Shown here: piece by piece, positions 1 to 7,068 of the stretch
Numbering within the stretch: position 1 is the stretch's first letter
Layout of the letters: each line of letters begins with the position of its first letter
Program-made: the position numbers and the translations under genes
The notes under the pieces: generated by a model
Database searches by the model: none
Told to the model about the DNA's origin: nothing
Seen by the model: only the letters and a program-made list of their open reading frames with translations
Assembly (NCBI GenBank): GCA_017447875.1
Contig: JAFSMP010000034.1
Span: forward strand, 62,001-126,000
Length of the DNA: 64,000 nucleotides
Direction: 5' to 3'
DNA from: Paludibacteraceae bacterium
GTDB taxonomy: Bacteria; Bacteroidota; Bacteroidia; Bacteroidales; Paludibacteraceae

Positions 1-1
1 G

Positions 2-190
2 ACGACTCTGCTCGTGTGTGTAGCAGCTTCTACCTCGTTCGCGATGTTGTTCCCGATCTCTACCCCGCCGAATGCTATTGCTTCGTCCACCGGTATGATC
101 AAGACGCACGACATGACGGTTGTTGGTCTGATCGTAGGTTTGCTCGGTATCGCCGTATCGTATGGTGTATTACTCTTATTCCCGTTCTAA
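2..190 (+). CDS. DASS/SLC13-type sodium:dicarboxylate or sulfate symporter, C-terminal end (partial)
   Basis: Only the last 62 codons are inside the window; the frame is open from base 2 to a TAA at 188-190. The visible peptide contains the segment FAMLFPISTPPNAIASSTG, which matches the second conserved substrate/sodium-binding hairpin of the divalent anion:Na+ symporter family (SxT then PPNA), followed by a final hydrophobic membrane helix ending LLFPF. The family imports C4-dicarboxylates, citrate or sulfate at the inner membrane, but substrate cannot be told from this tail. Four bases separate its stop from the porin-like gene, so the two are probably co-transcribed: an outer-membrane pore paired with an inner-membrane carrier. 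Confidence 0.85.
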   Translation, partial: TTLLVCVAASTSFAMLFPISTPPNAIASSTGMIKTHDMTVVGLIVGLLGIAVSYGVLLLFPF

Positions 191-194
191 GCGT

Positions 195-1661
195 ATGAAA
201 CGATTAATTGTCATTGCTCTTAGCACGTTGTTTCTTGTTCCGGTGTCGGCTCAGGAAGTGAGCAAAGAAGCGAAGAAAGAGGCGGTCAAGTCGCATCTGA
301 AACAGCATTTCAAACCCTATGGGTTTATCCGTAATTACTTCACCTACGACAGCCGTGAGTCCATCTCCGGTACGGGTGACATGTATAACTACCAGCCGAA
401 AGACGAGAGCTGGAACCAGACACCCGAAGAGGCGGCTGCGTCAGGCGTGGAACGTCAGGATCTGAATGCACAGAGCACCTTCCGTTTTTTGGCTCTCACC
501 ACCCGTATCGGTCTCAATATCGTCGATTACAAGTGGCGTGGCATGGAGTTCAGCGGTAAGATCGAAGCGGATTTCTTCGCCGGTCTGAGCGGCACTGTTC
601 ATAAGGTGGGCGGCGTAGCGCAGTTACGTCTGCGTCAGGCGTATGTGACCCTCGGATGGGACAGCTTGAAGATGGGTAAGGACTTTGCCCGTGTGGACTT
701 GACACTTGGCCAGACCTGGCACCCGATGGCAGCGGATCTATGTGATGTCATCGCCCTCAACTCCGGTGCTCCCTTCGGTCCGTTCAACCGTTCTCCGATG
801 GTGAAGATGGACGCCCGTCTGGGTAAGTACGTGACCCTGACCGCAGCCGGTCTTTGGCAGACGCAGTACCTGTCCACCGGTCCGTTGGGTCAGACGGGAG
901 AGTATATGCTGTACGGCAAGACCCCGGAGGCTTACTTGGGCTTGAGCGTACATGACAAAGGATGGATCGCACGTGCCGGTGTGGATGTAGTGAGCATCAG
1001 CCCGCGGCAACAAGGTGACGCACTTGATGCTAATGGAAATCCGATCTTGAATACAGCCGGAAAACCCGTGCAGATCAAAGTGAATGACCGTATCACGACC
1101 GTTTCTCCGTTTGCTTACTTACAGTACAAGAAAGGCGAGTTCTCCTTCAAGGCAAAGACCATCTTCGCCGAGGCCGGGGAGCATATGAACCTCGACGGCG
1201 GATATGGTGTAAGCAAGGTGAATGAGGACGGTTCGTATGAATATACCCCGATACGTACTTCTTCTTCATGGATCAGCCTCGTTTACGGTGGCAAAGTCGG
1301 TGCACAGGAAGATAAGCATCCGCAGAAGTTACAAGGTATCCTCTTTGCCGGATATATCAAGAGTTTCGGTACGAAAGATGCGATATATGACCCCAACGGT
1401 GACGGAATTGTGAACGAGAGACCGGCTCCGGATAAGTCTTTATCCTATTTCTATACAGCCCGTCCGGGTAATATGAACCAGATGTGGCGTCTGAGTCCGA
1501 CATTGCTTTATACGGTAGGTAAGTTCCAACTCGGCTTGGAGTATGAGATCACTTCCGTACAATACGGCAAAGGTATCAACGCTTCCAATGGTCTGGCGGA
1601 CAAAGACTTGCATTGGGTGACCAACCACCGCATACAGCTCATGACTAAGTACAATTTTTAA
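195..1661 (+). CDS. outer-membrane porin-like beta-barrel protein
   Basis: This is a 488-residue exported protein. I chose the ATG at 195 because it begins a clean signal peptide (MKRLIVIALS... cut near Ala19); a longer frame opening at 162 only adds a hydrophilic leader that overlaps the upstream transporter. The mature part is rich in alternating aromatic/polar strands, with YGFIRNYFTYDSRES near the start and a terminal Phe (MTKYNF), both typical of Bacteroidetes outer-membrane barrels. A short N-terminal Lys/Glu-rich helix precedes the barrel. It follows the DASS symporter by 4 bp, so it may be the outer-membrane entry route for that transporter's substrate (inference). The exact porin family is not assigned. 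Confidence 0.75.
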   Translation: MKRLIVIALSTLFLVPVSAQEVSKEAKKEAVKSHLKQHFKPYGFIRNYFTYDSRESISGTGDMYNYQPKDESWNQTPEEAAASGVERQDLNAQSTFRFLALTTRIGLNIVDYKWRGMEFSGKIEADFFAGLSGTVHKVGGVAQLRLRQAYVTLGWDSLKMGKDFARVDLTLGQTWHPMAADLCDVIALNSGAPFGPFNRSPMVKMDARLGKYVTLTAAGLWQTQYLSTGPLGQTGEYMLYGKTPEAYLGLSVHDKGWIARAGVDVVSISPRQQGDALDANGNPILNTAGKPVQIKVNDRITTVSPFAYLQYKKGEFSFKAKTIFAEAGEHMNLDGGYGVSKVNEDGSYEYTPIRTSSSWISLVYGGKVGAQEDKHPQKLQGILFAGYIKSFGTKDAIYDPNGDGIVNERPAPDKSLSYFYTARPGNMNQMWRLSPTLLYTVGKFQLGLEYEITSVQYGKGINASNGLADKDLHWVTNHRIQLMTKYNF

Positions 1662-1690
1662 GCATAAACCAAAAAAAATGCGAAATAAAT

Positions 1691-1720
1691 GGCATACGCT
1701 TGCGTATGTCATTTTTTTTT
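1691..1720 (+). terminator. Rho-independent terminator that overlaps the next promoter
   Basis: The arms GGCATACGC and GCGTATGTC are separated by 2 bases and followed by a run of nine T. It closes the transporter/porin unit. The right arm plus its preceding bases reads TTGCGTATGTC, which is also the -33 element of the nadE promoter. Confidence 0.8.
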
Positions 1721-1731
1721 CGTAACTTTGC
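1700..1731 (+). promoter_or_regulatory. Bacteroidetes-type promoter of nadE-murB-murA
   Basis: TTGCGTATGTC at 1700-1710, a 12-bp T-rich spacer, then TAACTTTGC at 1723-1731. The spacing is identical to seven other promoters in the window. The nadE ATG is 30 bp downstream of the -7 box. Confidence 0.8.
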
Positions 1732-1761
1732 ACGCAAAATGAAAATCTAATCGTTACGACC

Positions 1762-3693
1762 ATGTCAAATAACTTTGGTTTTGTGCGTGTGGCGGCTGCA
1801 GTACCCACGATTCGTGTGGCAGATTGCCGCTATAATGCCGAGCAGATCCGTGCCCAGATTGATGAAGCGATCGCGGAAGGAGTGGAGGTCATTTGTTTTC
1901 CGGAATTAAGTATGACGGGGTACACCTGTGCGGACCTGTTTTTCACCCAGGCGCTCCAGCAGAGCAGTATGCGGGAACTGGAAGCCCTGTGCGACTACAC
2001 CCGCGGTAAAGCGATCATCGTGCTCGTCGGTGCACCGCTGCAGGTGGATAATGATCTGTTCAACTGCGCCTTCGTCATGACCGACGGAGAAGTGATGGGT
2101 GTGGTACCCAAGGTGAATCTGCCTAATACCGGTGAGTTCTACGAGAAACGCTGGTTCACGTCCGGTCGTGCCGCCCGTGAATACACACCCGGAGGTGTCG
2201 CACCGCGTATACCGAAGATAGAAATCTGGAGTGGGGAAGTGCCGTTTGGAACGGACTTGCTTTTCTGCACACGCAATTATACCTTTGGTATAGAGATCTG
2301 CGAGGATCTCTGGTCGCCGCTGCCGCCTTCGACCCAACTGGCGATTCAAGGCGCAGAGATCATCTTCAACTTGTCGAGTTCCAACTGCATCATCGGTAAG
2401 CATATTTTCCGTCGCCAGATGATCAAGCAGCAGAGCGCTCGGGTGCATTGCGGCTATGTGTACACCTCGTCGGGCGTGGGAGAATCGACGACCGATGTGG
2501 TCTTCTCCGGCAGTACCTACATCGCGGAGAACGGCGATATCCTGACCGCAGGAGAACGGTTCCAGCGAACCAATTCGATGATCATCCAGGAGATCGATGT
2601 GGAGCGGTTGCGTACCGATCGGCAGCGTAACACCAATTTTACCAAAGACAAAACCGGTCACTACCGGCATATCAATGTCGCGCCTATCGAGCGGGAAGAA
2701 GATTTCACCGAACCCGTTCATCGTACGTTCTCTCCGTCGCCGTTCTTGCCCAAGAAAGGCAAAGAGGATCAATACTGCATGGATGTCTTCTCTATCCAGA
2801 CCTCCGCACTCGCGCGTCGATGGGAACACACGCATTCCGAGACCGTCATCATCGGTATATCCGGTGGTCTCGATAGCACCCTGGCATTGCTCGTAGCCGT
2901 GCAGACAGCCGATCTGTTGGGCTATGACCGCAGCCGTGTAGTGGGTGTCACCATGCCCGGTTTCGGAACGTCCGACCGTACCTACCAGAATGCGCTGCAA
3001 CTGATGGAAGAGTTGGGTATCACTCACCGCGAGATCTCTATCTGCGAAGTGACGACCCAACATCTCAATGACATCGCGCATAATATCGATATTCATGACG
3101 CGACCTATGAGAACGCACAGGCGCGTGTGCGTACGATGATCCTCATGGACCTTGCTAACGAACTCAACGGACTCGTCGTCGGAACGGGTGACCTCAGCGA
3201 ACTGGCACTCGGTTGGTGTACCTACAACGGTGATCAGATGTCAATGTACTCCGTCAATGCGGGAATACCCAAGACGCTTGTCAAGTATCTGGTTCGTTAT
3301 GCGGCGGAGAATATCTACGGCGAACCGCTTCGAACGATCTTGTTGGATGTCGTAGATACGCCGGTTTCACCGGAACTTTTGCCGACCGACGAGAACGGAG
3401 AGATAGCCCAGAAGACCGAAGATAAAGTGGGCCCGTACGACCTGCATGATTTCTTCTTGTATTATTTCATGCGCTTCGGTTTTACCCGTGAAAAAATCAA
3501 ATATATGGCCTGTCAGGCGTTCGAAGACCAGTACGACGAAGCGACCATCGACAAATGGCTCAATACCTTCATGCGTCGGTTCTGCACCCAGCAGTTCAAG
3601 CGCTCCGCTATGCCTGACGGACCCAAAGTAGTTAGTGTTTCATTATCTCCCCGTGGAGACTGGAGAATGCCAAGCGATGCGTGCTGTATATAA
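1762..3693 (+). CDS. nadE: glutamine-dependent NAD+ synthetase
   Basis: A 643-residue two-domain enzyme. Residues 1 to ~300 form a nitrilase-type glutaminase with the expected triad visible as Glu48 (FPELSMTGY), Lys117 (VPKVNLPN) and Cys180 (GIEICEDLW). Residues ~335-643 form the ATP-pyrophosphatase synthetase with the P-loop SGGLDS at 367-372. It makes NAD+ from deamido-NAD+, ATP and ammonia channelled from glutamine, in the cytoplasm. Length and domain order fit the long bacterial NadE type. It is first in an operon with murB and murA, driven by the promoter at 1700-1731. The last codons run into an octamer repeat that also carries the murB start. Confidence 0.95.
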   Translation: MSNNFGFVRVAAAVPTIRVADCRYNAEQIRAQIDEAIAEGVEVICFPELSMTGYTCADLFFTQALQQSSMRELEALCDYTRGKAIIVLVGAPLQVDNDLFNCAFVMTDGEVMGVVPKVNLPNTGEFYEKRWFTSGRAAREYTPGGVAPRIPKIEIWSGEVPFGTDLLFCTRNYTFGIEICEDLWSPLPPSTQLAIQGAEIIFNLSSSNCIIGKHIFRRQMIKQQSARVHCGYVYTSSGVGESTTDVVFSGSTYIAENGDILTAGERFQRTNSMIIQEIDVERLRTDRQRNTNFTKDKTGHYRHINVAPIEREEDFTEPVHRTFSPSPFLPKKGKEDQYCMDVFSIQTSALARRWEHTHSETVIIGISGGLDSTLALLVAVQTADLLGYDRSRVVGVTMPGFGTSDRTYQNALQLMEELGITHREISICEVTTQHLNDIAHNIDIHDATYENAQARVRTMILMDLANELNGLVVGTGDLSELALGWCTYNGDQMSMYSVNAGIPKTLVKYLVRYAAENIYGEPLRTILLDVVDTPVSPELLPTDENGEIAQKTEDKVGPYDLHDFFLYYFMRFGFTREKIKYMACQAFEDQYDEATIDKWLNTFMRRFCTQQFKRSAMPDGPKVVSVSLSPRGDWRMPSDACCI

Positions 3694-3730
3694 ATGAGAA
3701 AATGAAAAAATGTGAAAATGCGAAAATACC
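3691..3730 (+). repeat. octamer array (5 x 8 bp) across the nadE stop and murB start
   Basis: Five consecutive 8-bp units of consensus WAAATGNG. The first unit contains the nadE TAA stop and the second contains the murB ATG (3702). Its sister array precedes murA. Confidence 0.85.
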
Positions 3731-4625
3731 CAATACCTTCGGTATAGACGCGAAAGCAAAATTGTTCATCGAGTATTACTCCTTGGATGAGTTGCGGCAG
3801 GTGCTCAAGGAATATAAAGGTGAACGGATCTTGCATATAGGGCAGGGTTCGAACCTGCTGTTTACGACCGATTTCAACGGAGTAATCCTGCATTCCGGCA
3901 TGGCGCGTGCGAAGTTCCTGGATGACGAGACGGTCGAAGCTCAGAACGGTTTACGCCTCGATGATATGATTGCCCAACTGACCGATATGGGATACTGCGG
4001 TTTGGAGAAACTGAGTCTCATTCCCGGTGAGGTCGGTGCGTCGGCGGTGCAGAATGTCGGAGCGTATGGTGTAGAAGCCAAAGATGTCATTGAGCGCGTC
4101 TATACGATTGATGTAGAGACCCTCGAAGAGCGCGTGTTCAGTAATGCCGAGTGTAAGTTCGGTTATCGCGACAGTGCCTTCAAGCATGAGCTGAAAGGCA
4201 AATATATCGTCACGTCGGTCGTCTATAAAGTCAAACCCGGTGATGCTACCAAGACCCGCGAAGAGATCATTGCGACGCGTAATGGCAAGTTGCCGAAAGT
4301 CGGTGAAGTGGGTTCTGCCGGTTCGTTCTTTATGAATCCGTTTGTGCCCAAAGAACAAGCGAATGCTTTGCTGGCACAATATCCCGATATGCCTCATTTC
4401 CCTTCACCGCAAGGAGTCAAAATTCCTGCCGCGTGGCTTATCGAACAATGTGGTTGGAAAGGCAAGACGCTCGGTGGTGCGCAAGTATGGCCTAAGCAAC
4501 CGCTCGTCATCGTGAACACCAATAATGCGTCCGCCCAAGATATCATCGATCTCGCGGCAGCAGTCAGCAAAAGCGTCCAAGAGAAATTCGGCATTGACAT
4601 TCACCCCGAAGTGAATTACATATAA
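3702..4625 (+). CDS. murB: UDP-N-acetylenolpyruvoylglucosamine reductase
   Basis: A 307-residue FAD enzyme that reduces enolpyruvyl-UDP-GlcNAc to UDP-MurNAc with NADPH, the second committed step of peptidoglycan synthesis. Visible motifs are the FAD-binding GQGSNLLF near residue 50, the LSLIPGEVGASAVQNVGAYG segment of the family, and VGSAGSFFMNPF, which carries the proton-donor Ser. The chain ends in HPEVNYI. The start is ATG 3702; a GTG at 3681 in the same frame would only overlap nadE. The first ten codons lie inside an octamer repeat, so the N-terminus (MKKCENAKIP) is repeat-encoded. It sits between nadE and murA in one operon. Confidence 0.93.
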   Translation: MKKCENAKIPNTFGIDAKAKLFIEYYSLDELRQVLKEYKGERILHIGQGSNLLFTTDFNGVILHSGMARAKFLDDETVEAQNGLRLDDMIAQLTDMGYCGLEKLSLIPGEVGASAVQNVGAYGVEAKDVIERVYTIDVETLEERVFSNAECKFGYRDSAFKHELKGKYIVTSVVYKVKPGDATKTREEIIATRNGKLPKVGEVGSAGSFFMNPFVPKEQANALLAQYPDMPHFPSPQGVKIPAAWLIEQCGWKGKTLGGAQVWPKQPLVIVNTNNASAQDIIDLAAAVSKSVQEKFGIDIHPEVNYI

Positions 4626-4663
4626 AATGAGAAAATGTGTAAATGAGTAAATAAGAAAATAAC
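4624..4663 (+). repeat. octamer array (5 x 8 bp) between murB and murA
   Basis: Five 8-bp units related to AAAATGAG/TAAATGAG. They start within the murB stop and end one base before the murA ATG at 4664. Period, copy number and unit match the array at 3691-3730. Confidence 0.88.
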
Positions 4664-5971
4664 ATGGCTTCATTTGTTGTAGAAGGAGGACATAAACTGC
4701 ATGGTTCGATCACCCCGCAAGGCGCCAAGAACGAGGCGCTGCAAGTGCTTTGTGCCGTGCTGCTCACCAAGGAAACGGTAGTCATCAACAATCTGCCGAA
4801 TATCCTCGATGTCAATAACCTCATCGACCTGCTCGCGTCCATCGGCGTGCGTGTGGAGAAACTGTCGAAAGGCACCTATGCCTTCACGGCGCGTGAACTC
4901 GACACGGCTTATCTGCGCAGTGCCGATTTTCTCAAGAAATGCAATAAACTCCGTGGTTCGGTCATGTTGATCGGTCCGCTCTTGGCACGACTCGGTGAAG
5001 TAACCTACGCCAAACCCGGAGGAGACAAGATCGGTCGTCGTCGGCTCGATACCCATTTCCAAGGAATGGTGAACCTCGGTGCTACCTTCAAATATGACCA
5101 GAACTTGCTCGCCTACCGTTTCAACGGAAAGCATCTCAAAGGCGCCTATATGCTCCTTGACGAGGCGTCCGTCACCGGTACGGCGAATATCATCATGGCG
5201 TCTGTGTTGGCAGAAGGAACCACCACTATCTACAATGCAGCCTGCGAACCCTACCTGCAGCAACTCTGCAAAATGCTGAACAATATGGGCGCGAAAATCA
5301 GCGGAGTCGGGTCTAACCTGCTGACGATAGAAGGAGTCAAAGCCCTTCATGGTGCGCAACACACGCTCTTGCCCGATATGATTGAGGTGGGTTCCTTCAT
5401 CGGCATGGCGGCTATCACAGGCTCAGAACTGCGTATCAAGAATGTCGGCTATCGTGACCTCGGTATCATCCCGGACGCTTTCCGTCGTTTGGGTATCCGT
5501 ATTGACGTGGATGGCGACGATATCATCGTTCCGGCGCAGGAGCACTATCAGATAGAGTCTTTCCTCGATGGCTCTATTCTTACCGTCGCTGATGCCCCCT
5601 GGCCGGGACTCACGCCGGACTTGCTCTCCGTCCTGTTGGTGGTTGCTACGCAAGCCAAAGGCACCGTACTCATCCACCAGAAGATGTTCGAATCCCGTCT
5701 TTTCTTTGTAGATAAACTGATTGATATGGGCGCACAGATCATCCTCTGTGATCCCCACCGTGCCGTAGTCGTAGGCCACGACCACACCCGTTCGCTCAAA
5801 CGCAACAACATGACCAGCCCCGATATTCGTGCCGGTATTGCCATGCTCATTGCCGCTATGAGTGCCGAAGGCACCAGCAAGATCGACCACATCGACCAGA
5901 TCGACCGCGGTTACGAAGACATCGAGCACCGTCTCAACGCTATCGGTGCCCACATCAAACGAGAAGAATAA
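4664..5971 (+). CDS. murA: UDP-N-acetylglucosamine 1-carboxyvinyltransferase
   Basis: A 435-residue EPSP-synthase-fold enzyme that transfers enolpyruvate from PEP to UDP-GlcNAc, the first committed step of peptidoglycan synthesis. GAKNEAL (Lys22) and the long inverted alpha/beta barrel pattern are clear. The catalytic-loop Cys of the E. coli enzyme is Asp here: PGGDKIGRRRLD, Asp121. This Cys-to-Asp state is known in several lineages and makes MurA insensitive to fosfomycin, so intrinsic resistance is expected. It is third in the nadE-murB-murA unit, directly behind an octamer array that replaces any ordinary ribosome-binding spacer. Confidence 0.95.
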   Translation: MASFVVEGGHKLHGSITPQGAKNEALQVLCAVLLTKETVVINNLPNILDVNNLIDLLASIGVRVEKLSKGTYAFTARELDTAYLRSADFLKKCNKLRGSVMLIGPLLARLGEVTYAKPGGDKIGRRRLDTHFQGMVNLGATFKYDQNLLAYRFNGKHLKGAYMLLDEASVTGTANIIMASVLAEGTTTIYNAACEPYLQQLCKMLNNMGAKISGVGSNLLTIEGVKALHGAQHTLLPDMIEVGSFIGMAAITGSELRIKNVGYRDLGIIPDAFRRLGIRIDVDGDDIIVPAQEHYQIESFLDGSILTVADAPWPGLTPDLLSVLLVVATQAKGTVLIHQKMFESRLFFVDKLIDMGAQIILCDPHRAVVVGHDHTRSLKRNNMTSPDIRAGIAMLIAAMSAEGTSKIDHIDQIDRGYEDIEHRLNAIGAHIKREE

Positions 5972-6012
5972 GCATAGAATATCGAATCAATTACCTTCCA
6001 AAAACGGGTCAA

Positions 6013-6056
6013 AGTCGAAAACGAGTCGAAAACGACACGTAAACGACACGAAAACG
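6013..6056 (+). repeat. 11-bp tandem array downstream of murA
   Basis: Four 11-bp units: AGTCGAAAACG twice, then ACACGTAAACG and ACACGAAAACG. Noncoding, 42 bp after the murA stop. The only other 11-bp-period array in the window is at 48075-48118. Confidence 0.85.
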
Positions 6057-6130
6057 GACAGTACCGTCACCCTCTGGAAACAGTAATAATAACATAAACT
6101 CTCCTTCTGGCTTGGAGACGCCTTCTTCCC

Positions 6131-6166
6131 TAAATCGAAATGCTAGTGCAACGACATTTCGATTTA
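6131..6166. repeat. perfect 12-bp inverted repeat
   Basis: TAAATCGAAATG and its exact reverse complement are separated by 12 bases. No T-run follows, so it is less likely to be an intrinsic terminator than an operator or an mRNA hairpin 23 bp before the small gene at 6189. Confidence 0.7.
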
Positions 6167-6188
6167 AGAGCGAGGATAGCCAGCGCGA

Positions 6189-6518
6189 ATGGCAAAAGCA
6201 GAATTAGACATATTATTAAATAAACTCAGTGGTCGCCTTACGGGCGACAGCAAGTTCTATGATACGCACCGTAACGGTCGCACGGTCATCAGCAACTATC
6301 CGAAGCACAAAGACCCGAAGTCCATCACTCCGGCGCAAAAGGCGAACAGCTCCGCTTTTGCCCAGCTCTCCAAGCAAGCCGCTCTCGAACTCTCCGATCC
6401 CGACAAACGTGCTCACTGGCAATCTCTCTACGAAGCCCATCTACGTGACCGCAAAGCCCCCAAGTACTATGCCACCCTCCGCGGTTTCGTCTTCGCCCAG
6501 TTGAAGAGATCCGGGTAA
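6189..6518 (+). CDS. small conserved-looking protein of unknown function
   Basis: A 109-residue basic, soluble protein with no signal peptide or membrane segment. The central part reads NGRTVISNYPKHKDPKSITPAQKANSSAFAQ, then a helical stretch and a C-terminal YYATLRGFVFAQLKRSG. The TPAQ...FAQ pattern resembles small Bacteroidetes proteins of unknown role, but I cannot name a family. It is alone between murA and a terminator at 6574-6598, preceded by a 12-bp inverted repeat. Codon use looks like the neighbouring core genes, which supports it being real. Function not assigned. Confidence 0.6.
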   Translation: MAKAELDILLNKLSGRLTGDSKFYDTHRNGRTVISNYPKHKDPKSITPAQKANSSAFAQLSKQAALELSDPDKRAHWQSLYEAHLRDRKAPKYYATLRGFVFAQLKRSG

Positions 6519-6573
6519 GTCTCGTTCATTTACAGAGATAGTATCCGGCATCTATCTGTAATATTGTGCATTT

Positions 6574-6598
6574 CGGTGGCATTTTTGCCGCCGTTTTT
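6574..6598 (+). terminator. Rho-independent terminator after the 6189 gene
   Basis: CGGTGGC and GCCGCCG arms (one G:U pair) around a 6-base loop, followed by TTTTT. An upstream hairpin at ~6521-6552 and a second GC-rich palindrome at 6613-6629 lie on either side. Confidence 0.8.
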
Positions 6599-6630
6599 CT
6601 TTGTTCATTAGCCCGGCATCTGATGCCGGT

Positions 6631-6673
6631 ATTGTCTCCTATTGCTCCCTATTCCTGCCTATTCCGACCTATT
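6631..6673 (+). repeat. decamer array 1 (ATTnnnnCCT, period 10)
   Basis: Four exact-period 10-bp units ATTnnnnCCT followed by a fifth ATT; the middle four bases vary (GTCT, GCTC, CCTG, CCGA). It is noncoding and lies between the terminator at 6574 and the promoter at 6707. Related arrays flank the four-helix-bundle gene at 9085-9118 and 9815-9888. Confidence 0.85.
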
Positions 6674-6706
6674 TTGCTTACAATTTGCATTTTCTGCATC
6701 TAAAAT

Positions 6707-6738
6707 TTGCATATATGGAAAAAATGTAGTACTTTTGC
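6707..6738 (+). promoter_or_regulatory. Bacteroidetes-type promoter for the candidate RNA / leader
   Basis: TTGCATATATG at 6707-6717, a 12-bp spacer, TACTTTTGC at 6730-6738. Transcription should start near 6745, some 320 bases before the next start codon, so a long untranslated RNA is implied. Confidence 0.8.
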
Positions 6739-6744
6739 ACTCGT

Positions 6745-7022
6745 ATTTAGCCCACGTTGGGAGATGTTTCTTGTGGTGGGTGTAATACGAACATATTAAC
6801 AAAAAGCGTCTTACGCGCTTTGTTTTGGCGATTCGGAATCTCGCAAGTTCTATAACTACCAAAGCATTGCAGCACCAAGATTGCTCATTAGTGTGTATTG
6901 AATATACACGCATATTTGCGTATATGAATACATACGGCGTGGGCTCAGTGTTGTTTGTTCGGTAGTTAGGGCAATGCGAGAGCCTCGAATCGCGGAACAG
7001 CAATATTGCAGTCCCGCTTTTT
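6745..7022 (+). ncRNA. candidate structured RNA (~280 nt), class unknown
   Basis: It is bounded by the promoter at 6707-6738 and a terminator hairpin at 6991-7022. Seen in the sequence: a 5' hairpin (6742-6747 with 6784-6789, inner 6751-6755 with 6776-6780); a small hairpin AAAGCG/CGCTTT at 6803-6821; and a long nested stem made of three perfect blocks, 6829-6835 with 6986-6992, 6839-6845 with 6975-6981, and 6853-6860 with 6961-6968. The loop carries two more hairpins (6893-6909, 6911-6926). Two alternative pairings compete: 6749-6756 with 6938-6945, and 6864-6870 with 6971-6977. I see no tmRNA, RNase P or SRP signature. It could be a 6S-like or other regulatory RNA, or an attenuating leader of the CsgG-like gene. 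Confidence 0.5.
6991..7022 (+). terminator. hairpin plus T-run ending the candidate RNA
   Basis: GCGG ... CCGC stem with an inner self-complementary GCAATATTGC, followed by TTTTT at 7018-7022. It lies 47 bp before the ATG of the CsgG-like gene, so it could terminate an independent RNA or act as an attenuator. Confidence 0.6.
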
Positions 7023-7068
7023 GTATATAATTATGTTTAATTGATATATTAACTAAATTAAAATCAGT

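Noticed and set aside
162..194. Longer N-terminus for the porin-like protein
   Set aside because: It overlaps the transporter gene and places a hydrophilic leader before a clean signal peptide that starts at 195.
1906..3096. 396-residue antisense open frame inside nadE
   Set aside because: A shadow of nadE; no family similarity and no start context.
6745..7022. RNase P RNA, tmRNA or SRP RNA at this locus
   Set aside because: None of the invariant cores is present, and the SRP RNA is found at 22405.
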